The notes beneath the pieces were generated by a model. The model was not told where the DNA came from. It saw only the letters and a list, made by a program, of their open reading frames with translations, and ran no database searches. Source: an uncultured Lentisphaeria bacterium (GTDB lineage Bacteria; Verrucomicrobiota; Lentisphaeria; Victivallales; UBA1829). Taken from it: 64,000 nt of DNA. Every line of letters begins with the position of its first letter. Within the stretch, counting starts at the first letter, position 1. A program made the position numbers and the translations under genes. The stretch lies in the NCBI GenBank assembly GCA_905197955.1, contig CAJKAR010000014.1, positions 1 through 64,000 on the forward strand. The letters run 5' to 3'. This document shows positions 18,117 to 25,772 of this stretch, piece by piece.

Positions 18117-18653
18117 ATGTCTAGAATCGGAAATAAGCCGGTCGCAATCACACCGGACGTTAAAGTCGCGGTCGCAGACGGCGTCGTGAATGTCGAAGGC
18201 AAGCTGGGCAAGCTCAGCTTCACGCTTCCTCCTCACGTCGGAGCGACGGTCGAAGGCTCTGAAGTTCACGTCAAATGTCTTGACGATGCGGATAACGCAA
18301 GCGCTCTCCATGGACTTTCGAGAAGCCTGATCAACAACATGGTCATTGGTGTCTCCCAGGGCTACCGCAAAGAGCTCCAGATCGTCGGAGTCGGTTACAA
18401 AGCGACTCTCGCCGGCAAGAAGCTCACGCTCAATCTCGGGTATTCCCATCCGATCGAATACATGATTCCCGACGGGGTCAAAGTCACCGTCACGGATGGT
18501 GTCAAAGTCCTGGTCGAAGGGACCGATAAACAGCTTGTCGGCGAAGTCGCCGCACGGATCAGACGCTATAAGAAGCCTGAACCCTACAAGGGCAAAGGCG
18601 TCAGATACTCCGACGAGCATGTTGTTATCAAGCCCGGCAAGACCAACGCGTAA
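18117..18653 (+). CDS. rplF: 50S ribosomal protein L6
   Basis: 178 residues from the ATG at 18117 (MSRIGNKPVAITPDV). A TTG two codons upstream is less likely. Two L6 repeats are present, with GVSQGYRKELQIVGVGYKA and the C-terminal RRYKKPEPYKGKGVRYSDE. L6 lies near the factor-binding site. Confidence 0.97.
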   Translation: MSRIGNKPVAITPDVKVAVADGVVNVEGKLGKLSFTLPPHVGATVEGSEVHVKCLDDADNASALHGLSRSLINNMVIGVSQGYRKELQIVGVGYKATLAGKKLTLNLGYSHPIEYMIPDGVKVTVTDGVKVLVEGTDKQLVGEVAARIRRYKKPEPYKGKGVRYSDEHVVIKPGKTNA

Positions 18654-18669
18654 TGAAAGGGTTTGAATC

Positions 18670-19026
18670 ATGAAAACAGCAAAAGAACAGAGAATCAAAC
18701 GTCATATGAGAGTACGCGGCAAGATTGCCGGTACCGCCGCGAGACCCCGTCTCTGCGTCAGCCTGACGGCGAACAATATGTACGTTCAGTTTATCGATGA
18801 TGACGCGGGCAGAACTCTTGCCACCGCTTCCACACTCGGAGCTGATTTCAAGGCTCTCAACCTGAAGCGGAATGTCGAAGCCGCTGCCGCACTTGGCAAA
18901 CTCGCCGGGGAAAAAGCGGTTGCGATCGGCATCAGCGAGGTTGTCTTCGATAGAAGCGGACACAAATATCACGGCAGAATCAAAGCAGTGGCCGACGCCG
19001 CTCGCGCTGCCGGACTTAAGTTCTAA
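18670..19026 (+). CDS. rplR: 50S ribosomal protein L18
   Basis: 118 residues. L18 binds 5S rRNA. RIKRHMRVRGKIAGTAARPR and the C-terminal FDRSGHKYHGRIKAVADAAR are typical. It is spaced 16 nt from rplF and 11 nt from rpsE. Confidence 0.97.
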   Translation: MKTAKEQRIKRHMRVRGKIAGTAARPRLCVSLTANNMYVQFIDDDAGRTLATASTLGADFKALNLKRNVEAAAALGKLAGEKAVAIGISEVVFDRSGHKYHGRIKAVADAARAAGLKF

Positions 19027-19037
19027 CGGAGTCTAAC

Positions 19038-19586
19038 ATGACAGTCGAAAAACAGAATATTGAAGAAAAGGCCGTGGAGGAAGTTGATCTTTCTTCCCTC
19101 ACACCGGCAGCCGCCTCCGGCGAAATGGAGGAGGTCGTCCTCAGCATCAACCGTTGCTCCAAGGTTGTCAAGGGCGGCAGAAATTTCTCCTTCGGCGCCC
19201 TCGTGGTCGTCGGTGACAGAAACGGCAAAGTCGGTTACGGCTACGGCAAAGCAAACGAAGTTTCCGATGCGATTCGAAAAGCACAGGAAGCCGCGAAAAA
19301 GCATCTTGTTACGATTCCCCGTTTCGGAACCACCATTCCGCATACCGTGACTGCGAAGTTCAGCGGATCGAAGATTCTGCTCCGGCCCGCATCCGCCGGT
19401 ACTGGTGTGATCGCCGGCGGCGCAATGCGCGCCGTCCTTGACCTCGCCGGTATTGTTGACGTACTTGGAAAATCTCTCGGTTCCGGCAATCCCGCAAACG
19501 TTGTGAAGGCGACCTTCAAAGCCATCGAACAGATGCGCTCCAAGAACGAGGTCCTGACCAAACGCGGACTTGTCAAAGCCGAATAA
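19038..19586 (+). CDS. rpsE: 30S ribosomal protein S5
   Basis: 182 residues. S5 affects decoding fidelity. An acidic N-terminal extension of about 35 residues precedes the conserved fold (RCSKVVKGGRNFSFGALVVV). GKVGYGYGKANEVSDAIRKA and ASAGTGVIAGGAMRAVLD follow. Only 16 nt separate it from rplO, leaving no room for rpmD (L30), which normally lies between them. Confidence 0.97.
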   Translation: MTVEKQNIEEKAVEEVDLSSLTPAAASGEMEEVVLSINRCSKVVKGGRNFSFGALVVVGDRNGKVGYGYGKANEVSDAIRKAQEAAKKHLVTIPRFGTTIPHTVTAKFSGSKILLRPASAGTGVIAGGAMRAVLDLAGIVDVLGKSLGSGNPANVVKATFKAIEQMRSKNEVLTKRGLVKAE

Positions 19587-19602
19587 GGAAGGAAATCTTA
19601 CC

Positions 19603-20046
19603 ATGAAATTGCATGAACTTGCTCCGACACCCGGTTCCAAAAAGCGCCGGATGAGAGTCGGAAGAGGAGATGGATCCAACTGGGGCGGAACCGCAGGACG
19701 CGGTCATAAAGGCCAGAAATCCCGTACCGGTGCCGCAATCAGACATCACTTCGAAGGCGGTCAGACCCCGACATTCCGTCGGATTCCGAAACGCGGCTTC
19801 AACAGCGGCGTCAAGGAGGTCTTCAACGTGATCAACGTTTCCACACTCGCTGCATCCTTCAAGGCGGGCGACGTGGTCGATGACAAGGCGATTCGCATGG
19901 CCGGACTGATCGGCAAGGCCGAGGCTCCTCTCAAGATCCTCGGAAACGGCGAAATCGCGATTGCTCTCACGGTCAAAGCCAACAAGTTCTCCGCTGCTGC
20001 CAAGGCAAAAATCGAGGCCGCCGGCGGAAAATGTGAAACCGTCTGA
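19603..20046 (+). CDS. rplO: 50S ribosomal protein L15
   Basis: 147 residues from the ATG at 19603, after GGAAGGAAA. MKLHELAPTPGSKKRRMRVG and GHKGQKSRTGAAIRHHFEGG are the family signatures. The stop codon lies in the loop of a terminator-like hairpin (20036-20057), so the end of translation and hairpin formation could affect each other. Confidence 0.97.
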   Translation: MKLHELAPTPGSKKRRMRVGRGDGSNWGGTAGRGHKGQKSRTGAAIRHHFEGGQTPTFRRIPKRGFNSGVKEVFNVINVSTLAASFKAGDVVDDKAIRMAGLIGKAEAPLKILGNGEIAIALTVKANKFSAAAKAKIEAAGGKCETV

Positions 20047-20059
20047 AAAGACGGTTTTT
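20036..20059 (+). terminator. Terminator or attenuator overlapping the rplO stop codon
   Basis: AAACCGTC (20036-20043), loop TGAAAA (20044-20049, starting with the rplO stop) and GACGGTTT (20050-20057), followed by only two more T before CCC. Read-through into secY is likely, so it probably sets the ratio of secY to ribosomal transcripts. The 167-nt gap to secY holds no other clear signal. Confidence 0.55.
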
Positions 20060-20213
20060 CCCGCTTCGTTCTTTATTCATGAGGCAATTTGCAAAATACC
20101 TCGGAAGTGGAACTGGTTTTTTGCGGGTGTGCGTTCCTTCCGGACCGTTCACCCCAAAAGACCGTCTTCTCCGGATGTTTTGAAATTGGCTCTCTTAAAA
20201 GGGGACAGCCAAG

Positions 20214-21584
20214 ATGTTTTCAGCGTTTGTCAACGCATTCAAAATAAAAGAGCTGAGAAAAAAGATTTTCTTCACAGCCGGCGTTATCGTCCTGTGCAGA
20301 ATCGCTGCCAACATCCCGTGTCCGGGGGTTGACACCAAAAATCTTAAAACATACTTTGACAGCTTCGGCGCGGATTCCGCCGCCGGACAGTTCATGGGTA
20401 TGTTTGATCTTTTCAGCGGAGGCGCTCTGCAGCAGTTCGCAATCGGCGCCCTCGGTATTATGCCGTACATCTCTGCATCCATTATCATGCAGCTGCTTGT
20501 ACCGGTGGTTCCGTCTCTTGAGAAGCTTTCCAGAGAAGGGGAAGTCGGGCGGGGAAGAATCAATCAGTATACTCGTTATCTCACCATTTTAATCTGTATC
20601 GTTCAGGGCGCCATGGCTGCTGTTGCCATGGGAAATCCCAGCAATCTCGGGCTTCCGGCTCCTGACCCCGGCGCTCCGCTGGTCACAAATCCGGGACTCG
20701 GTTTTATTCTGATGTCTGTCTGCATTCTGACCGCGGGTACCATGATCCTTGTATGGCTTGGGGAAAGAATTACGGAACATGGAATCGGAAATGGTGTCTC
20801 GATCATTATTACCATCAATATCATTGAGCGTCTTCCGCAGGCGCTTGTCGGATTGTATGAAATGATGGTCAGCGGCGCAACGGCCGGTGGTACCAGATTC
20901 CGTCTGGTGCATCTGTTTATCCTCTTCATGCTCTTTGTCGCGGTGACGGCTCTTACCGTTATCCTGACTCAGGGACAGCGGAGAATTCCAATTCAGATGG
21001 CTAAGAAAATTGTCGGAAGCAAAATGACCGGCGGCAGCACCTACATCCCCTTGAAAGTGAATTTCCCCGGCGTTATGCCGATCATTTTCGCAGGCGCGAT
21101 CCTGATTTTCCCGGGAATCCTTCTCCGGGCAATTCCGGTTCCCTCCATTCAGCGGCTCGCTGTTTATTTCGGTCATGATACATATACATACATGGTGTGT
21201 TATGCTCTTCTGATTCTGATATTCTCGTATTTCTGGGTCGCCAATATGTTCAATCCGCTTCAGGTTGCTGATAATCTGAAGAAAGAAGGCGCGTATATCC
21301 CCGGAATTCGTCCCGGAAAACCAACTTCGGATTTCCTCGATTTCTCGATGACGCGCGTTACATTCGCTGGTGCTTTGTTCCTTCTCGGGCTGGCCATCAT
21401 TCCGATGCTGCTCTACAAATGGTTCAAAATCCCCTACAATGTGGCATCCTTCTTCGGCGGAACGAGCTTGTTGATTATTGTCGGTGTGACGATCGACACT
21501 CTGAGCCAGATGGAATCTCATCTTGTTATGCGTAATTACGATGGATTCCTCAAACGGGGAAGATTGAGAAGCCGGAGAGGCTGA
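20214..21584 (+). CDS. secY: Preprotein translocase subunit SecY
   Basis: 456 residues forming the Sec channel of the inner membrane. About ten membrane segments are visible. Diagnostic parts are ITEHGIGNGVSIIITINI, GGSTYIPLKVNFPGVMPIIF and the C-terminal MRNYDGFLKRGR. It ends the ribosomal operon, as in most bacteria, and is followed by a strong terminator. The GGGG site before the ATG fits. Confidence 0.97.
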   Translation: MFSAFVNAFKIKELRKKIFFTAGVIVLCRIAANIPCPGVDTKNLKTYFDSFGADSAAGQFMGMFDLFSGGALQQFAIGALGIMPYISASIIMQLLVPVVPSLEKLSREGEVGRGRINQYTRYLTILICIVQGAMAAVAMGNPSNLGLPAPDPGAPLVTNPGLGFILMSVCILTAGTMILVWLGERITEHGIGNGVSIIITINIIERLPQALVGLYEMMVSGATAGGTRFRLVHLFILFMLFVAVTALTVILTQGQRRIPIQMAKKIVGSKMTGGSTYIPLKVNFPGVMPIIFAGAILIFPGILLRAIPVPSIQRLAVYFGHDTYTYMVCYALLILIFSYFWVANMFNPLQVADNLKKEGAYIPGIRPGKPTSDFLDFSMTRVTFAGALFLLGLAIIPMLLYKWFKIPYNVASFFGGTSLLIIVGVTIDTLSQMESHLVMRNYDGFLKRGRLRSRRG

Positions 21585-21607
21585 TTCATTCTTACACTGC
21601 ATTTTAA

Positions 21608-21632
21608 GCCGTCCTTCGGGACGGCTTTTTTT
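21608..21632 (+). terminator. Rho-independent terminator after secY
   Basis: GCCGTCC, loop TTCG, GGACGGC, then seven T (21626-21632). A UUCG-capped stem, textbook quality. Confidence 0.95.
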
Positions 21633-21656
21633 GTCCTGTTGAATACTGAAAAACAG

Positions 21657-21928
21657 GATTTCGCCCGTTGGGCGCCCAGCTTGTTCAGCTGGACCGAAGC
21701 AGGTCACGGACCTGCACCGAGCCTGACGGCTCTCCAGAAATACGGAAAAATGCGCGAGCATTTTTCTCGGGTCAAGGACAGTGTCCTTGTCGCGGTCCAG
21801 CGGCGAGACGCTGGTCGTGCGGAGCACGAAACAAAGTACGCAATACATAAGATTTCGCCCGTTGGGCGCCCAGCTTATTCAGCTGGACCGAAGCAGGTCA
21901 CGGACCTGCACCGAGCCTTTCGGCTCTC
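21657..21928 (+). repeat. Chain of small hairpins with an internal 78-bp direct duplication
   Basis: A 78-bp unit occurs at 21657-21734 and again at 21851-21928. Successive stems are GCCC-GTT-GGGC, CCAGCT/AGCTGG, AGGTC-ACG-GACCT, GAGCC/GGCTC, AAAAATGC-GCGA-GCATTTTT (21746-21765), AAGGACA-G-TGTCCTT (21774-21788) and TCGTGC/GCACGA (21815-21829). Differences between copies fall mainly in loops. The middle part recurs, inverted, at 1-91. Open frames across it give low-complexity peptides with no start signal, so I regard it as non-coding. From 21935 to 22088 the DNA is AT-rich, presumably holding the GH16 promoter. Confidence 0.85.
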
Positions 21929-22088
21929 TTGAACTACTAAACCTTCGCTTTGTGCTGTATTCTGCGGATGTTTTTTACTTTTCCAAATATTTTTTTATTT
22001 TTTTGAATGTTTTTTCTGGTTATAAGAAGATCTTTCCTTTGAAAAATGGAATATATTGTCGTAAAAACTTTAAAGGGAAAGGATAAAA

Positions 22089-22982
22089 ATGAAGGTATTT
22101 CAGGTAGATCAACACGCGGACAGCTTTCTGCCCGAGGACAAAAACTGGCAACTTGTTTGGAGTGATGAGTTTGATGGAACGGAACTGGATCGTTCAAAAT
22201 GGGGCTTCCGACTTAATTTCTGGGGGAAACGTTTTCCTGCTTTCACCGAGGAAGGCGTAGTTCTTGACGGCAAGAGTCATCTTCAGCTCCATCTGATCAA
22301 AAAGGATGGCCTCTATTGCTCTCCGCATCTTCAGACCGCTTCTCTTACTTATGACATACCGAGAGATACTTCCGGAATCTGGCCGTTCGGCAAACTGGAA
22401 AAACCAAGATTCCTGCATCGGTTCGGATATTATGAAATCCGCTGCCGTCTTCCGAAATGCGATGGCTGGCACTCTGCCTTCTGGCTTCAGGCTCCGGGCG
22501 TTGGATCGCACCCGGACCCGAAGTATGCAGGGGTTGAATGCGATATCATGGAAAATTATCGTCAGTACAAGGATGGAAAAATCATCGGAGGAAATCTCTG
22601 GGGTGGTTACGGAAAGGATTATCAGGGCTCCGGACACTTCTCCTGGGATTGGAAAGAAACCGAAGACGGTTGGCATTACTACGGCGTCGATTGGAGTCGC
22701 GAAGGCTACCGTTTCTATGCGGATCGGAAATTGATCGGCACAGTTGTTCCTCCGGAAAAAGCCTTCCTGAAAAACGCTGTCAAAGAAAAAGAGGATGCCA
22801 ACTGGCTGAAAGAAGGAAGTGTTTCTGTCGGCCCCGTTTCGGAAACGGAACAGTTCATTCTCATCTCCACGGAGTGCCACGGATATCGGGAAAAGGGAAC
22901 CTATGATCCCCTCCTGGAAAAAGCGATCCTGCCGGATTACTTTGAAATCGACCATGTCCGTGTTTTCGACGCAATTCCGTAA
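22089..22982 (+). CDS. Glycoside hydrolase family 16 enzyme, no signal peptide
   Basis: A 297-residue beta-jelly-roll enzyme of the laminarinase/kappa-carrageenase/agarase family. The catalytic ExDxxE motif reads ECDIME, with Glu150 as nucleophile, Asp152 and Glu155 as acid/base. WSDEFDGTELDRSKW at the N terminus and FGYYEIRCRLPK before the active site are typical of GH16. No signal peptide is visible, odd for a family that mostly attacks long polymers. The ATG follows AAAGGGAAAGGA. It stands alone between the hairpin-chain repeat and a large stem-loop. Confidence 0.9.
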   Translation: MKVFQVDQHADSFLPEDKNWQLVWSDEFDGTELDRSKWGFRLNFWGKRFPAFTEEGVVLDGKSHLQLHLIKKDGLYCSPHLQTASLTYDIPRDTSGIWPFGKLEKPRFLHRFGYYEIRCRLPKCDGWHSAFWLQAPGVGSHPDPKYAGVECDIMENYRQYKDGKIIGGNLWGGYGKDYQGSGHFSWDWKETEDGWHYYGVDWSREGYRFYADRKLIGTVVPPEKAFLKNAVKEKEDANWLKEGSVSVGPVSETEQFILISTECHGYREKGTYDPLLEKAILPDYFEIDHVRVFDAIP

Positions 22983-23353
22983 CAGGGAAACTCCGCCACC
23001 GTATAAACAAAAATCCTGACTCCTGAATTCCGGATCCCTCCCGGAATTCAGGACATAAAAAGTATAAACAAAAAATCCTTCTGACCTCTAAAATGATTTC
23101 ATACCGCTTGTTCTCTTTTTGCCCTCATATCCTGTAGAATGGGCATCAAGGAGAAATGAGGTCGGAAATCCTTTTTTCAAACTCTCATGCAGCCTTCAGG
23201 AAGGGTGGATTCCTGATTGCGGAGTTCCTCACCAAACGTTTCAAAATCCAGTTTCTTTTCCGGAAAAATCGAATCTCCGGATTCTTTCCGCGATAAGCAT
23301 CCCGCAAAGGTTACCTCTCACCGGAACCATCTTTTCCCGTAGAAGACGAGGAC
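22983..23353. other. Non-coding interval with a 13-bp stem flanked by direct repeats
   Basis: TCCTGAATTCCGG (23021-23033) and CCGGAATTCAGGA (23041-23053) form a perfect stem with a 7-nt loop and no T tract on the + strand. It is flanked by near-identical tracts beginning GTATAAACAAAAA at 23001 and 23062, each followed by TCCT and GAC. Nothing else is recognisable in the rest. Confidence 0.6.
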
Positions 23354-23385
23354 AAAAAAAAATCGGCTCTGTCAAGAGAGCCGAT
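23354..23385 (-). terminator. Rho-independent terminator of rpsO
   Basis: Read on the minus strand: ATCGGCTCT, loop CTTGAC, AGAGCCGAT, then a run of T (A tract 23354-23362 on the + strand). Confidence 0.93.
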
Positions 23386-23409
23386 TCTGCATCGAACAAT
23401 AAACGCCGA

Positions 23410-23679
23410 TTACTTCTGTCCGCGGATTCCGAGTTCGCTGGAAATCTCGACGAATTTCTCATGATTCTCCTTGGAGAGATACTTGAGAAGGCTTTTGCGC
23501 TTGCTGACCATTCCGAGCAGTCCTCTGCGGGTGCTGTGGTCTTTCTTGTGGGAGCGCATGTGTTCTGTGATTTCAGCAATGCGCTGGGAAAGAAGGGCGA
23601 TCTGGACCTCCGGAGAACCGGTGTCACCTTCTTTGCGGGCGAATTTTCCGATGATTTCTGTCTTTTTTGCTTTTTCCAT
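23410..23679 (-). CDS. rpsO: 30S ribosomal protein S15
   Basis: 89 residues. S15 nucleates assembly of the 30S platform. KFARKEGDTGSPEVQIALLS, HMRSHKKDHSTRRGLLGMVS and KRKSLLKYL are canonical. Monocistronic, with its own promoter (23730-23757) and terminator. In many bacteria S15 represses its own mRNA through a leader structure, but the leader here is only about 43 nt and no homologous fold can be claimed. Confidence 0.98.
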   Translation of the reverse strand: MEKAKKTEIIGKFARKEGDTGSPEVQIALLSQRIAEITEHMRSHKKDHSTRRGLLGMVSKRKSLLKYLSKENHEKFVEISSELGIRGQK

Positions 23680-23729
23680 GATTTCCGTTATCTTTCCTGA
23701 AAAGTTAAAATATCAGTCTCAAGACTTTT

Positions 23730-23757
23730 AATGTACCACGTTTTCGGGAAATTGCAA
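23730..23757 (-). promoter_or_regulatory. Predicted promoter of rpsO
   Basis: Read on the minus strand, TTGCAA (23757-23752), 16 nt, TACATT (23735-23730). Confidence 0.5.
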
Positions 23758-23784
23758 ATTTAAAATTGCTTTTTCCCGAAAAAG

Positions 23785-24606
23785 TCAGATTTCCACCGTT
23801 GCTCCTCCGGGGACCTTGACGACGGAACCGTCTACCTTGATCCAGACAGGCAGAGCCGAAGGATTCGTAACTTTTGAAAGATCCATCGTGTAATACAGTC
23901 TGTTCTGGGCGGTGATGTAATCGTAGATTTCGATGTTGGTGGCATACCAGATATTGTCATGCCCGGACATCTTTTCACAAAATTCCTCCATCATCTTCCA
24001 GTTGTTGAGTTCGTTATCGGGATTGCGGTCGAATTCGAAACTGTGTCCCCAGACGTAAAGGGTGGAAAGATCGCGATCCTCTCCGAGGAACCGATCCGCC
24101 AGATCCAGAATGTGATGCGACTGATGCGCCGTCGGATGCCAGAGCAGCCAGTTTTCCGGAAGAGCGAAATTGTTGGTCGCGCGAGTCGTTCTGGAATAGA
24201 CGATATCGGCCGCTTTGAGAATGTCGAGGGAATCCTGATTCCACGTTCCCATCGGATAGGACATGCCGCGCACGGCGTAGCCACAGAGCTGTTCCAGATT
24301 CCGGCGGTCTTCCACGATTTCGTAGAACTGTATGTTTTTGGAAACACGATCCGGATACGGATGGGTCAGAGTATGAATGGAAACCTCATGTCCGGCATAA
24401 AGATCCTTGACTTCATCGGCCTTGATGTGCCAGGTGTCGTTCGGATCAAGAATTCCGCCGGAGTTCAGGTGGAAGGTTCCTTTGAGTTTGTTCTTATTGA
24501 AGATTCCGACCAGTTTTCTATCGGCGGTGCAGCCGTCGTCATAGCTCAGGGTGAAGGCTTTCTGTCTGCCTTCCGGATACACCAGCCGAACTGATTTCCT
24601 GTTCAT
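23785..24606 (-). CDS. Polysaccharide deacetylase family protein (NodB/CE4-like)
   Basis: A 273-residue protein. The CE4 motifs are visible: TLSYDDG with Asp23-Asp24 as catalytic base and metal ligand, HTLTHPYP as the paired metal histidines, and MSYPMGTW. A short beta-rich tail follows the barrel. No signal peptide, so cytoplasmic. It likely removes an N- or O-acetyl group from a small sugar or glycolipid rather than from cell-wall polymer. The start overlaps the stop of the upstream aminotransferase-like gene by 4 nt. It is last in the ilvB operon. Confidence 0.85.
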   Translation of the reverse strand: MNRKSVRLVYPEGRQKAFTLSYDDGCTADRKLVGIFNKNKLKGTFHLNSGGILDPNDTWHIKADEVKDLYAGHEVSIHTLTHPYPDRVSKNIQFYEIVEDRRNLEQLCGYAVRGMSYPMGTWNQDSLDILKAADIVYSRTTRATNNFALPENWLLWHPTAHQSHHILDLADRFLGEDRDLSTLYVWGHSFEFDRNPDNELNNWKMMEEFCEKMSGHDNIWYATNIEIYDYITAQNRLYYTMDLSKVTNPSALPVWIKVDGSVVKVPGGATVEI

Positions 24607-25772
24607 TCCGCAGTCTCCTTTTTTATTTCTGCAAGAGCGTCGATAAAACGCTGTACGTCTTCTTCTGTATGTTCCGCGTTCAGGGAAACGCGGAGTCGCG
24701 AGGTCCCCTCCGGCACGGTCGGCGGACGGACCGCAAGCGCCAGAAATCCTTTTTCATAAAGCCTGCGGGAAAATTCCAGCGTCTCGTTTGCATCGCCAAT
24801 GATGACGGGAAGAATCATCGTTTCCGAATTTCCGCAGTTGAATCCCAGTGAACGGATCGCTTTCCTTGCGGAATCGGAAAGTGCGTGAAGATGCGCTCGG
24901 GCATCCTCCATTTCCTGGGTCTGTATCAGATCGACAGCCGCCGAGATGGCTCCCAGCGTCGATGGCGGCATGCCCGTACTGAAAATGAACGGAGAGCAGA
25001 CATTCACAAAATACTCCCGGAGTTCCTTCGAGCAGAGAATGCAGCCGCCGAATGCTCCCATTGCCTTGCTGAATGTGGCAAGAGCAACATCGCAGTTTTC
25101 CGGCGAGGCCAGTCCTTTTCCGCGGCTTCCCGTGACACCCGTGCCGTGGGCGTCGTCAAGAAACAGAATGGCATCGTTCTCCCGGGAGATACTGTACAGT
25201 TCGGAGAGCGGTGCAATATCGCCGTCCATGCTGAATACCGTATCGGAGGCAATCAGTTTTTCCGGATTCTGAGACATCGCAAGCATTTTCCGCAGATGCG
25301 CCGGATCGGAATGCCGGTAGCGGCGGAATTCCGCCTGAGAGAGAATACATCCTGTGTTGATGCTCGCATGATTCAGCTTGTCTGCAAAGATTGCCGAATC
25401 TCTTCCCGCAAGCGCGGAAACAATTCCGACATTCGCCGCATACCCGGAACTCAGAATCAATGCGCTTTCAAATCCTTTCCATGCGGCGATCTTCTCCTCC
25501 AGTTCAAGACACGCTCCGCTGGTTCCCGAAATGAGACGCGAAGCTCCGCAGGATGTTCCGTAACACTCCGTCCACTCCACCGCGCCCCGGATCAGTTCGG
25601 AGCGCATGGAAAGTCCCATATAGTCGTTGGAGGAGAAGTCTACCAGCTTTTTCCCGTCGATGATGCATTCCCGCGATGAGATCCTCCGCACCGCCCGCAG
25701 AGAGCGCAGACATCCCCTGGAGCGGATGGATTCCATCCGCTCGCGGATTCTGCTTTCAATCGGAGAACTCAT
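24603..25772 (-). CDS. Alpha-oxoamine synthase (BioF/KBL-like), PLP-dependent
   Basis: A 389-residue fold-type-I PLP enzyme condensing an amino acid with an acyl-CoA or acyl-ACP. The family marks are VDFSSNDYMGLS, GTSCGASRLISGT, FLDDAHGTGVTG and the PLP-lysine motif TFSKAMGAFGG. It is closest in pattern to 8-amino-7-oxononanoate synthase (BioF), but no other biotin gene is near. Glycine C-acetyltransferase or a sphingolipid-type synthase are real alternatives. It overlaps ilvB and the deacetylase by 4 nt each. Confidence 0.85.
   Translation of the reverse strand: MSSPIESRIRERMESIRSRGCLRSLRAVRRISSRECIIDGKKLVDFSSNDYMGLSMRSELIRGAVEWTECYGTSCGASRLISGTSGACLELEEKIAAWKGFESALILSSGYAANVGIVSALAGRDSAIFADKLNHASINTGCILSQAEFRRYRHSDPAHLRKMLAMSQNPEKLIASDTVFSMDGDIAPLSELYSISRENDAILFLDDAHGTGVTGSRGKGLASPENCDVALATFSKAMGAFGGCILCSKELREYFVNVCSPFIFSTGMPPSTLGAISAAVDLIQTQEMEDARAHLHALSDSARKAIRSLGFNCGNSETMILPVIIGDANETLEFSRRLYEKGFLALAVRPPTVPEGTSRLRVSLNAEHTEEDVQRFIDALAEIKKETAE

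Noticed and set aside
20589..21848. Minus-strand open frame opposite secY and the repeat (419 codons)
   Set aside because: Runs antisense through secY and a clear terminator, with a composition unlike a real protein.
21657..21928. CRISPR array
   Set aside because: Only two copies of the unit, no regular spacers and no cas genes. The internal hairpins explain the repetition.
21781..22086. Open frame through the hairpin-chain repeat (101 codons)
   Set aside because: No ribosome-binding site, and the peptide simply reflects the repeated hairpins. The variation pattern favours a structured nucleic acid.
23680..23730. S15 autoregulatory leader structure
   Set aside because: The leader is short and I could not fold a known S15-binding pseudoknot from it by eye.
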